DNA of 12,200 bases from JAFGCR01 sp964538225. Its GTDB lineage: Bacteria; Patescibacteriota; Gracilibacteria; UM-FILTER-43-11. The position numbers and the translations under genes are program-made. Shown piece after piece: positions 6,453 to 12,200 of the stretch. Position 1 is the first letter of the stretch. Every line of letters starts with the position of its first letter. Location of the stretch: assembly GCA_964538225.1 (NCBI GenBank), contig CAZIDW010000038.1:1-12200 (forward strand). Direction: 5' to 3'. The notes beneath the pieces are model-generated. The model was not told the DNA's origin. It ran no database searches and saw only the letters and a program-made list of their open reading frames with translations.

Positions 6453-6486
6453 AAAAACCCCCTCCCCGGGAGAACCGGGGAAGGGG
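6453..6486 (-). terminator. Intrinsic terminator of the S-layer gene
   Basis: On the minus strand a GC-rich stem (CCCCTTCCCCGG with CCGGGGAGGGG, one bulge, 5-nt loop) runs straight into a T5 tract (plus-strand A5 at 6453-6457). It lies about 210 bp past the S-layer stop and before the RAYT promoter, so it should end the S-layer transcript and separate it from the transposase. Confidence 0.8.
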
Positions 6487-6544
6487 TTAAAACGGTTAGA
6501 TGCAATCTGCCGTAGCTTTACGCGTAGGCAGAAACCAGTTTTAG
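6487..6544. repeat. Imperfect stem-loop downstream of the S-layer gene
   Basis: TAAAACGGTT and AACCAGTTTTA form the outer stem with one bulge. TCTGCC (6506-6511) and GGCAGA (6527-6532) form an inner stem around GTAGCTTTACGCGTA. From memory, the inner unit resembles a GCCGTAGCTTTAGCG-type repeat scattered in many environmental genomes; that has not been checked. Confidence 0.5.
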
Positions 6545-6619
6545 TCTCCCCCTCAGGTGAGGGGGAGTACTCCCCGCTGTGCGGGGAGGGAGGGGGTCTC
6601 CCCCTCAAGTGAGGGGGAG
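6545..6619 (-). repeat. Composite palindromic repeat, left copy
   Basis: Three hairpins stand side by side: CTCCCCCTCA and TGAGGGGGAG at 6546-6567 (loop GG), CTCCCCGC and GCGGGGAG at 6570-6588 (loop TGT), and CTCCCCCTCA and TGAGGGGGAG again at 6598-6619 (loop AG). Read on the minus strand, this matches the order of elements at 12069-12131 on the plus strand, so it is an inverted copy of that unit. Confidence 0.75.
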
Positions 6620-6620
6620 C

Positions 6621-6680
6621 CGACACACCGTAGCCCTGGGCACTGAGCTTGCCGAAGTGCCAAAGGGAGAAGGTGTGACG
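6621..6680. repeat. Long nested stem-loop with a GAGCTTGCCGA loop
   Basis: The outer arms CGACACACC (6621-6629) and GGTGTGACG (6672-6680) pair with one mismatch. Inside, CCCT-G-GGCACT (6634-6644) pairs with AGTGCC-AA-AGGG (6656-6667) around loop GAGCTTGCCGA. A related loop occurs at 11371-11392. It lies 18-77 bp past the S-layer stop and would form in the 3' end of that transcript. Confidence 0.6.
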
Positions 6681-6697
6681 GAGGGGGTCAGCTGAGA

Positions 6698-9600
6698 TTA
6701 GTAAGTCAAAGCGTGTGAGCTTAACTCATTGATCCCCAGCAGGAAGCCGTTGGTCCAGTCGTAGGAACCGGTACCGTCGCCGATCTGAGCAGGAGGACCT
6801 GCTACAGCGACTGTGGGATACGCATGGGCATCGGCTGATTTATCAGACCAGATGTGTGCGCGGCCGGCGACTGTCAGGTCAACGAAGTCGGTTGCGGCTG
6901 CACCTGTGTCAAACAGGGCCTCGCCACCACCACCCGCATCCGAGATGCGGCCGGTATTACCGTTGCCGGTAGAATTGGCGGCAAGGATGCCTGTAACAGG
7001 AGTACCTTCGTCGCCGACAGCCATTTTAGCGCTGACCGTTTCATTGGTGGTTGCGCTGGTCATGGTTGCGTCCAGATAGTACGTCTGGGAAGCGCCCGCG
7101 GCAACGGATTCCTCAACGAGGAAAGCGACAATCGCGTCCTCAGTGTTGCCGCCAGCGATCGTGCCGGCACCGGTCAGGTCTGTGTTGGTCGTACCGTTGT
7201 GGATCTGTGCCTTGGTGCTATCCAGCAGGGTGGAACCACGGTAGGCTTTGAAAGCGCTAAGTGGGCCGGGGCCAGCTACAGCACCATTGGTAACAGTAAA
7301 GCTCATGCGGCCGAAGCTCACAGAGCCCGCGCTGTCCGCTGTAACCGTAACACCGTAGAGGCGGTTTTCACCGTTGATCAGTGTGGTGCTTAAGCCAGAC
7401 GCCTTCGCGAAGGTGGGTTTGGTCTTGCGGATTACAAAGCCGTTGACTGTGGACTGGTTGGCTATCTCGGTGCCCAATGTGAAGTTGTCCGTAGTGGACG
7501 AAGACTGGCCCACCGCGTTGAAGGTGGAGATGGTGTTGCTCACGTCCTGGATACCGAGACGGAATCCTTTACCGGACAGAGCTTCGCCGAAGCCGGCCAT
7601 GGTGGTCACATCCGCCCAGACTTCAACGTACGCGTCTTCGCCTTTCGGAACGTAGATCTCAAGACCGGACAGAGTAGCACGTCCTCCGGAGAGGGCGCCG
7701 GTCTTGGTCTGGGAAACACCGTTCATGTCCTTGTACGTTACCGCGACCTGGCTGAGTGCGCCGGTTGCGACAACGTCGCCGTCGGTGCTGCCGAAGTCAC
7801 CAGGAGTGGCGGCGCCGGTATCGTTCACCAGGGTCAGTTTATCGATGACCCAAGCTTCGCGCAGGGAGTGGAAGCGGTATTTAGAGACCATCTGGCCGGT
7901 GGTGCCGGCAATCAGGAGCTCTGAACTCGGATTGTCTTCCGCGAACGCGGTGAGCGTGCCGGAGGTGAGGACCGTGAGTTCAGGATCTTTGGTGGCCCCG
8001 TTGTTGAGGTAACCGCCGGTCGGGGTGATGGTGTTGGCGTCATTGTCTTCCGCCAATATTTTACTACTATCCACATCAACCGCAAAGTAGGTGGTGGCGT
8101 TAGCAGTGTTCAGCAGTTTGGCCACGATCGTGTACGTTTTGGTGGCGCCTTTGTCGATCTCGAGGTCGAGATTGTCGAAGGTGGTCTTGTAGTAGTCAGT
8201 GCTGTCTCCATCAAATCCGCCAGCCGTTGTAGAATCGTTATCTACCAACGTGAGGTTCTCAGGGCCGGCCACAACATCGTTGCCGTCCATCAGGGTCACG
8301 CTGGAGACGATGCTGCTGGCCGCTGTATCACCAGCGCCATTGGTACCGCCCCAGTTAGTGGCTCCGCCAGTGGAATCGCCGTAAACATACACCGGAAGCT
8401 TTTTGATGGTAATCGCGCCGGCATCGCCAGCAGACATGGAAATACCCAGAGACGGCACTTCCTGATCCCCTTTCACGTATGTCTGGGAATTCGGAGTGGC
8501 CGCGCGGGCGATCGCCAGGCTGTTGGTGGCCGTGGTGTGGCTTTTACCGCGGAGTTGGCCGCCGACGATGTCGCCGGTGGCGACGTTCTCGTTGGCATTG
8601 TCATCCTTCAGGTAGCCGGCTGCTGTGACGTAGTTGATTTCCGCGTCCAGCTGGTAGCCGTCGGGCATGTTCTGGTCAAGGTCGACCATCACCGCCAGGT
8701 GGCGGGCATCACCGCCGGTAAGCTGGTAGTCTTCCGTGAAGTTCTTGGTGTACACCGTGCGAACACCAACTGTAGCTGCAGTGCCGTCGCTCGCTTTGGT
8801 CATGGGACCCTGCAGGGTGCTCTCGCTGTCGCGATCCATGATCTTCACGTTCTTGACGAAATCGTAAGGGTTCACTTCCTGAACCGTGCCGGCAGCCAAA
8901 GCGGTACCGGCTGGTTCATTGGTGGTGAACTGGGTTCCAGCGCCGCCGTCACAAGCGGCAGCAACCGGAACGGAGGTCGCAATACTGTACACAGTACCAC
9001 CAGCCGTAGGCAGGCTGACCGTATCGCCAATCGCGATACCAGGCGTTTCACTCGCTGTGTCGTAGCAAACGTTCTGGGTGGTAGCAGCAGGAATTGCATC
9101 CGCGCCACCTGTTAAGGTCGCGCCGGAAAGAGTTACATCACCCACATTGGTCTCAGTAGGTTCAGACATGCCGATTGTGTTACCAGCAGCACCAGCGGTA
9201 TCAGCAGTAACAGTAAGCACACCTCCTCCACTATCAACCATGGAAGAAAGAGCGCCAGCTTCAACAGCAACGAGAAGGGCTGGAATAGCGCCAGGTGCTA
9301 CCGCACCTGTATCACCGATATCTACATTACCAGCGCCAACACCATCATCGGCTGTGTCAAATTCATAAGTCACACCATCAATCGTCAACTCGTCGCCATC
9401 AGGCGGTTGAGCAGTAAAGGTAACAGTACCAGTGGCAGCCACGGCGGCAGTAGCGCCTAAGCTAGCTGTACCGGAACCGATGGCACCCAATTGTGGGCCA
9501 ACGCCACTCTGCAATCTCACTTCCAAATCCATGTCGCGGACACGCACGTCGCGGTCGGCGGTGATGGAGTAGTCGAGCATATGGATGTTGGTGGAGTTCT

Positions 9601-11260
9601 GGGCGATCTGCTGGGAGGCCGGGCCGTTATCCGTGATGGTGACTTTACCGCCCTGGAGGTTGGTGGAGGCCACCGCGGTCACACCGAAGCTGTTGCTGAC
9701 TGTGGCGCCGAAACCGTACTGCTGGTCGATGACCAGGATGTCGGTGTCTTCATCAAGGTAGAGCTGCACCGTGTCGGTGGTGCGTCCGCCGTCGATGTCA
9801 CAGTTCACAAAGAAGGTTTTGGACTGCCCTTCGGGGATCACATACGGTGAATCCAGGACAAAAGGCATCCGGTCGCCTTCAAAGCCGGTGGCTGAAGCGA
9901 CTTCATCGCTTCCGCGGAGCAGGCGGCAGTTTACCATTTTACTGCCGTCCAGTGTGCCGTTCTGGGTCAGGGAAATGGAATGCAGGGCCAGGTCGTTGGT
10001 GGAGCCGGCCGTCAGTTTCAGGGAAGAGACTTCCTGATCCAGCCCGCCGACATACGGCTGGGAGATCACAGAACCGGGGGCGACCGTCACGCCGTTCACA
10101 ACCGTGCCCGTACCGCCCATAGTAAAGGTGTTACCGGCAACCGGGAAGTCGCCAGCCACAGACTGGGCGTTAGAGGTCACGTCCGCGGCAGAAGCCACGT
10201 AGAAGTAGTGCTGGTTAGAAGCGCCGGCGCCGGCCGCTACATCCCCGACTAAGCGGAGAGAAGTAGTGGTGCCCGCTTCAACGAGTTTGTCCAGCGGGAA
10301 GGTGGACGTGTTGGTGTCGCTGTTGATGGTCCGGCCAGTGGTCAGGCGGGTGCCCCCTTCGTAAAGGTAAAGCAGTTCCCAGTCACTGGTCTGGCCCACA
10401 CCGCCGCGAGTCACAACGAGGTTCGTCAGCATGACGTCGTCGTCTGCGGCTGTAAAGTCGAACGTAGCGAGTTCAACACCGTTCGCCTGCAGAGGCAGGG
10501 TGGAAGAAGGGGCTGTGTCGTCGTTTAACGACAGTTCCAGGGCGCCTTCGCCCATTCCTTCGCCTTCGCCTTCACCTTCGCCTTCGCCTTCACCTTCGCC
10601 TTCGCCTTCACCCTCACCGGGTGCGCGGAGGACCGGATCCTGGGCGTTGACCGCCAGTTTAGCGACCTGTGCGCGGGTAACCGGATCGGCAGGGCCGAAG
10701 TTACCGTTCGCATAGCCGTCTAAAACAGACTGGTTGTACGCCGTGAGCACATAGTCATGGAACCATGCGCTGGCCGGGACATCCGCAAAAGGAGAAGCGG
10801 GAGAAAGGGTGGTGGGGACCGCGAACGCGTTCACCAGAATTTTGGTGGCGGCGGCGCGGTTAACAGTATCGCCGGGACCGAACATGCCGGTCAGGTTGCC
10901 GGCAACATCGGTGTAGCCGGAGACGATACCGAGCTGAACAGCTGATTCCACATAATCGTAGTACCAGGCGTCGACCGCCACATCGTCGAATGTGGGGGTA
11001 GCAGGCGCCTCGTAATCCGCCAGGCCGTCGATCGCTGTAATAACGATTTTGACCAGTTCGGCACGATTAAGAGGGTCGTTGGGGCGAAAGTTGTCTCCGA
11101 CATCGAAGACACCTTCGTCCACGAGCTGTTCAACGTAATCGAAGTACCAAGCGTCTGTCGGTACATCGTTGAACGTCTGAGCGAAAGCGACACCGGCATT
11201 GGTCATAAGAAGGGCCAATGCGGCGAATGTCGCGACCGCTCGTTTGATGCTCTTAAACAT
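6698..11260 (-). CDS. SLH-anchored giant surface (S-layer) protein
   Basis: This 1520-residue exported protein probably forms the cell-surface lattice. A Sec signal (1-27, AFA-Q cleavage) is followed by three SLH domains (about 30-80, 90-146, 157-206; motifs FNDVPTDAWYFDYVE and NRAEL, NRAAA, TRAQV) that tether proteins to wall polysaccharide. A Gly-Glu linker (about 215-239) leads into at least six Ig-like beta modules rich in Thr, Ser, Gly and Asp (about 240-390, 393-530, 538-900, 915-1085, 1093-1262, 1271-1440), and the chain ends near YDWTNGFLLGINELSS. The third module is split by a foreign-looking block (582-800). The only cysteines, C445/C487 and C732/C770, may form two disulfides. The gene has a predicted distant promoter, a long leader and an intrinsic terminator. 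The start at 11260 fits the signal peptide; the Shine-Dalgarno is weak. The SLH call is firm; the lattice role is inferred. Confidence 0.93.
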   Translation of the reverse strand: MFKSIKRAVATFAALALLMTNAGVAFAQTFNDVPTDAWYFDYVEQLVDEGVFDVGDNFRPNDPLNRAELVKIVITAIDGLADYEAPATPTFDDVAVDAWYYDYVESAVQLGIVSGYTDVAGNLTGMFGPGDTVNRAAATKILVNAFAVPTTLSPASPFADVPASAWFHDYVLTAYNQSVLDGYANGNFGPADPVTRAQVAKLAVNAQDPVLRAPGEGEGEGEGEGEGEGEGEGEGMGEGALELSLNDDTAPSSTLPLQANGVELATFDFTAADDDVMLTNLVVTRGGVGQTSDWELLYLYEGGTRLTTGRTINSDTNTSTFPLDKLVEAGTTTSLRLVGDVAAGAGASNQHYFYVASAADVTSNAQSVAGDFPVAGNTFTMGGTGTVVNGVTVAPGSVISQPYVGGLDQEVSSLKLTAGSTNDLALHSISLTQNGTLDGSKMVNCRLLRGSDEVASATGFEGDRMPFVLDSPYVIPEGQSKTFFVNCDIDGGRTTDTVQLYLDEDTDILVIDQQYGFGATVSNSFGVTAVASTNLQGGKVTITDNGPASQQIAQNSTNIHMLDYSITADRDVRVRDMDLEVRLQSGVGPQLGAIGSGTASLGATAAVAATGTVTFTAQPPDGDELTIDGVTYEFDTADDGVGAGNVDIGDTGAVAPGAIPALLVAVEAGALSSMVDSGGGVLTVTADTAGAAGNTIGMSEPTETNVGDVTLSGATLTGGADAIPAATTQNVCYDTASETPGIAIGDTVSLPTAGGTVYSIATSVPVAAACDGGAGTQFTTNEPAGTALAAGTVQEVNPYDFVKNVKIMDRDSESTLQGPMTKASDGTAATVGVRTVYTKNFTEDYQLTGGDARHLAVMVDLDQNMPDGYQLDAEINYVTAAGYLKDDNANENVATGDIVGGQLRGKSHTTATNSLAIARAATPNSQTYVKGDQEVPSLGISMSAGDAGAITIKKLPVYVYGDSTGGATNWGGTNGAGDTAASSIVSSVTLMDGNDVVAGPENLTLVDNDSTTAGGFDGDSTDYYKTTFDNLDLEIDKGATKTYTIVAKLLNTANATTYFAVDVDSSKILAEDNDANTITPTGGYLNNGATKDPELTVLTSGTLTAFAEDNPSSELLIAGTTGQMVSKYRFHSLREAWVIDKLTLVNDTGAATPGDFGSTDGDVVATGALSQVAVTYKDMNGVSQTKTGALSGGRATLSGLEIYVPKGEDAYVEVWADVTTMAGFGEALSGKGFRLGIQDVSNTISTFNAVGQSSSTTDNFTLGTEIANQSTVNGFVIRKTKPTFAKASGLSTTLINGENRLYGVTVTADSAGSVSFGRMSFTVTNGAVAGPGPLSAFKAYRGSTLLDSTKAQIHNGTTNTDLTGAGTIAGGNTEDAIVAFLVEESVAAGASQTYYLDATMTSATTNETVSAKMAVGDEGTPVTGILAANSTGNGNTGRISDAGGGGEALFDTGAAATDFVDLTVAGRAHIWSDKSADAHAYPTVAVAGPPAQIGDGTGSYDWTNGFLLGINELSSHALTY
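8861..9517 (-). other. Inserted block within the S-layer gene, with a phage-structural-protein-like module
   Basis: Residues about 582-800 interrupt the third Ig-like module between DVRVRDMDLEV and FVKNVKIMDRD. The core (about 608-720; nucleotides 9439-9101) reads GTVTFTAQPPDGDELTIDGV, then TADTAGAAGNTI, then LSGATLTGGAD. From memory, this pattern recurs in phage tail and other structural proteins. Its codons favour GCT, GTT, GGT, AGA, TTG, TTA and CAA, while the rest of the gene prefers GGC, ACC, GTC, CTG and CGG/CGC. The tail of the block (725-800) has a Cys pair (C732, C770) and mixed codons. Acquisition from elsewhere is inferred. Confidence 0.6.
10557..10616 (-). repeat. 18-bp tandem repeat coding the Gly-Glu linker
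   Basis: On the plus strand the unit CCTTCG-CCTTCG-CCTTCA occurs three times exactly (10557-10574, 10575-10592, 10593-10610), followed by a variant CCCTCA. On the coding strand it gives alternating Gly-Glu between the SLH domains and the beta modules. Loss or gain of one unit changes the linker by six residues and keeps the frame, so the length may vary between strains. Confidence 0.9.
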
Positions 11261-11370
11261 ATCTTATTTGTGTTAAGAAGTAATAAGTAAAATTGGGTGC
11301 AAAGGGGAAATGCTTTCCGTCTGTAGCCTGTAATTTTGTTCAGGCCACGCCGGGATCCTTACTACACAGC

Positions 11371-11392
11371 AGTCCATCGACAAGCTCAGGAC
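11371..11392. repeat. GACAAGCTCAG-type dispersed repeat
   Basis: ATCGACAAGCTCAGGAC is flanked by GTCC (11372-11375) and GGAC (11389-11392). The loop matches that of the stem-loop at 6639-6661 (CTGAGCTTG followed by CGA on the opposite strand), with different stem bases. From memory, this motif is scattered through many unrelated environmental genomes. It lies in the S-layer leader. Confidence 0.5.
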
Positions 11393-11531
11393 CTTTGTTT
11401 CGCTCGGAACGCATTTCTCGCCTCTTTGAGCAAAGAGTAAGTGATTTATTGGCTCTCTGCCTTTGGTGGGGCAGAATGGAGCGCTGTTTCTTTGCATTAG
11501 GGTTTAGAAGGAGTCCATATAGGACCCTTGT

Positions 11532-11577
11532 AAATCAATAAATCTATTGATTTGTGCAGCCCCGATAGACATCGGGG
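11532..11577. other. Two adjacent perfect stem-loops in the S-layer leader
   Basis: AAATCAATA (11532-11540) pairs with TATTGATTT (11545-11553) around AATC. Seven bases later CCCCGAT (11560-11566) pairs with ATCGGGG (11571-11577) around AGAC. Neither is followed by a T run on the minus strand, so termination is unlikely there; on the plus strand the second is followed only by TATTTG. They may be leader structures or a dispersed repeat. Confidence 0.45.
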
Positions 11578-11722
11578 TATTTGTGAGGGCAGTTCTTCCT
11601 GTGGTGCTAAGGAGCAAAACGTTGTGACCTCAGACAGAAACCATGCTGGCCATCAGGATGACTTTGTGTCTGGTATCAGAGGAGGGATTAATAATCGACG
11701 CACGCATTACGGAACCTAAGCC

Positions 11723-11757
11723 TATGCCATTTTTTTAAAAAAACAGGTATTGGCATA
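11723..11757. promoter_or_regulatory. Dyad with a T7A7 core
   Basis: TATGCCA (11723-11729) and TGGCATA (11751-11757) flank T7A7 (11730-11743). The site is about 70-100 bp downstream of the predicted S-layer -10 box, inside the leader. It could be a protein-binding site on bent DNA or an RNA stem. There is no direct evidence for either. Confidence 0.3.
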
Positions 11758-11827
11758 CTTATGGTTTATGGCTTTTTGGTGGGCTTTTTTGCTTTTATAG
11801 ACACCGTGTTCATACGCAATCGGATTT

Positions 11828-11856
11828 ATTGTATGGAAATGGCGTTTTGGTGTCAA
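11828..11856 (-). promoter_or_regulatory. Consensus promoter, probably for the S-layer gene
   Basis: On the minus strand TTGACA (11851-11856) is followed after exactly 17 bp by TACAAT (11828-11833), matching the housekeeping consensus at 6 of 6 and 5 of 6 positions. The DNA just upstream (11857-11880) is rich in A and T, like an UP element. No open minus-strand gene lies between it and the S-layer start, so it most likely drives that gene through a long leader. A separate short RNA is an alternative. Confidence 0.65.
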
Positions 11857-11916
11857 ATAAAACAAATGTGGCCCTTTTTTCGACAGAATTAACAGAAAGC
11901 GTGTTTTTAAGCCGAT

Positions 11917-11977
11917 ATTGTCGCTATCTATAACTTATTTTAAGAGTGAACTGTTACAGTTTTTTTGTTGCGACAAT
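11917..11977. promoter_or_regulatory. Nested dyads upstream of the S-layer promoter
   Basis: ATTGTCGC (11917-11924) and GCGACAAT (11970-11977) form an 8-bp inverted repeat. Between them lies a perfect 13-bp odd-centred palindrome, AACTGT-T-ACAGTT (11949-11961). All are 60-120 bp upstream of the predicted -35 box, a usual place for activator or repressor sites. Confidence 0.4.
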
Positions 11978-12068
11978 GTGTACATATTATTTAATCCTAT
12001 ATACCTATATATTAAGAGGGTTGTGGCCAGACTGTCTTGTGGATCCCTCTGGGCTGGGGACACCCTCT

Positions 12069-12131
12069 CTCCCCCTCACCTGACCCCCTCTCCGGCTTCG
12101 CCGAGATGCTCCCCCTCACCTGAGGGGGAGA
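12069..12131 (+). repeat. Composite palindromic repeat, right copy
   Basis: A CTCCCCCTCACCTGA half-unit (12069-12083), a CCCCCTC block, a small hairpin CGGC-TTC-GCCG (12093-12103) and a full palindrome CTCCCCCTCA/TGAGGGGGAG (12109-12130, loop CC) follow in the same order as in the inverted copy at 6545-6619. The stretch 11978-12068 is AT-rich, then holds AGAGGG (12015-12020) and CCCTCT (12045-12050) as a possible stem. In 12132-12200 I see no supported gene. Confidence 0.7.
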
Positions 12132-12200
12132 TTTTGTTTATTAGTCTAAGCTGGAGCGTATTTGCAATGGGCTCCAAGCGCAACCTAAACACTGAGGAAG

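Larger units (their letters stand above)
11261..11821 (-). promoter_or_regulatory. Predicted long untranslated leader of the S-layer gene
   Basis: If transcription starts near 11821, the S-layer mRNA has a leader of about 560 nt. I find no convincing protein gene here. The stretch holds several stem-loops: GCCTG/CAGGC at 11328-11345, CTCTTTG/CAAAGAG at 11422-11437, a 9-bp stem at 11532-11553, CCCCGAT/ATCGGGG at 11560-11577, and CAGACA/TGTCTG at 11631-11672 flanked by CCTC/GAGG. Two tiny open frames lie near the 5' end. Long structured leaders that stabilise the message are known for S-layer genes in other bacteria. Confidence 0.45.

Noticed and set aside
11273..11541. Open frames of 74 and 82 codons on both strands in the S-layer leader
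   Set aside because: They run across dispersed repeat sequence (GACAAGCTCAG motif), overlap each other on opposite strands, have no ribosome site and show no recognisable domain.
11560..11690. Stem-loop-rich stretch considered as a riboswitch, 6S RNA or tmRNA
   Set aside because: I could not match any conserved core motif of these families; it is recorded only as leader structure.
12167..12200. Possible start of a plus-strand gene (MGSKRNLNTEE...) with GGAG 11 bp upstream, running off the window
   Set aside because: Only 11 codons are visible and the spacing is long; it cannot be told from chance without the sequence beyond the window.

Overview
The window looks like chromosome from a Patescibacteria/CPR-type bacterium; a Peribacteria- or Peregrinibacteria-like lineage would fit. 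The reasons are a giant SLH-anchored surface protein ending in a YDWTNGFL-type tail, near-absent Shine-Dalgarno sequences, fairly GC-rich genes separated by AT-rich control regions, and ordinary stop codons (TGA ends trigger factor, and no in-frame TGA interrupts the genes, so not the UGA-Gly code of Gracilibacteria). The lineage is inference; the gene content is read directly.

Layout. One plus-strand gene, a full-length bifunctional (p)ppGpp synthetase/hydrolase (rel, 172-2343), has its own promoter and faces all the other genes, which lie on the minus strand. The convergent gap (2344-2611) carries a perfect 102-bp direct repeat with a 12-bp-stem hairpin. Reading down the minus strand from the right: a likely operator region and a consensus promoter near 11.83-11.98 kb, a roughly 560-nt untranslated leader rich in hairpins, a 1520-residue S-layer protein (11260-6698), and a block of palindromic repeats ending in an intrinsic terminator (6453-6486). 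Next comes an AT-rich REP-associated tyrosine transposase (RAYT, 6328-5777) with its own promoter, followed by three closely spaced genes: a secreted Fn3-like protein of unknown function (5748-4585), a TPR lipoprotein (4540-3992) and trigger factor tig (3901-2612).

How it fits together. Most of the window concerns the cell surface and protein export or folding: S-layer, two exported proteins and the ribosome chaperone, beside the stringent-response enzyme. A RAYT unit sits between the S-layer terminator and the exported-protein genes. The most striking feature is a palindrome, AGTCCGGACT, found five times and only at the RAYT locus: twice as the arms of a perfect 15-bp hairpin upstream of the gene, and three times inside the gene, each time in a different reading frame. 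A second notable feature is a block inside the S-layer gene (about residues 582-800) with foreign-looking codon usage and a phage-structural-protein-like motif, placed in what looks like a surface loop of an Ig-like module. No rRNA, tRNA or CRISPR array was seen.
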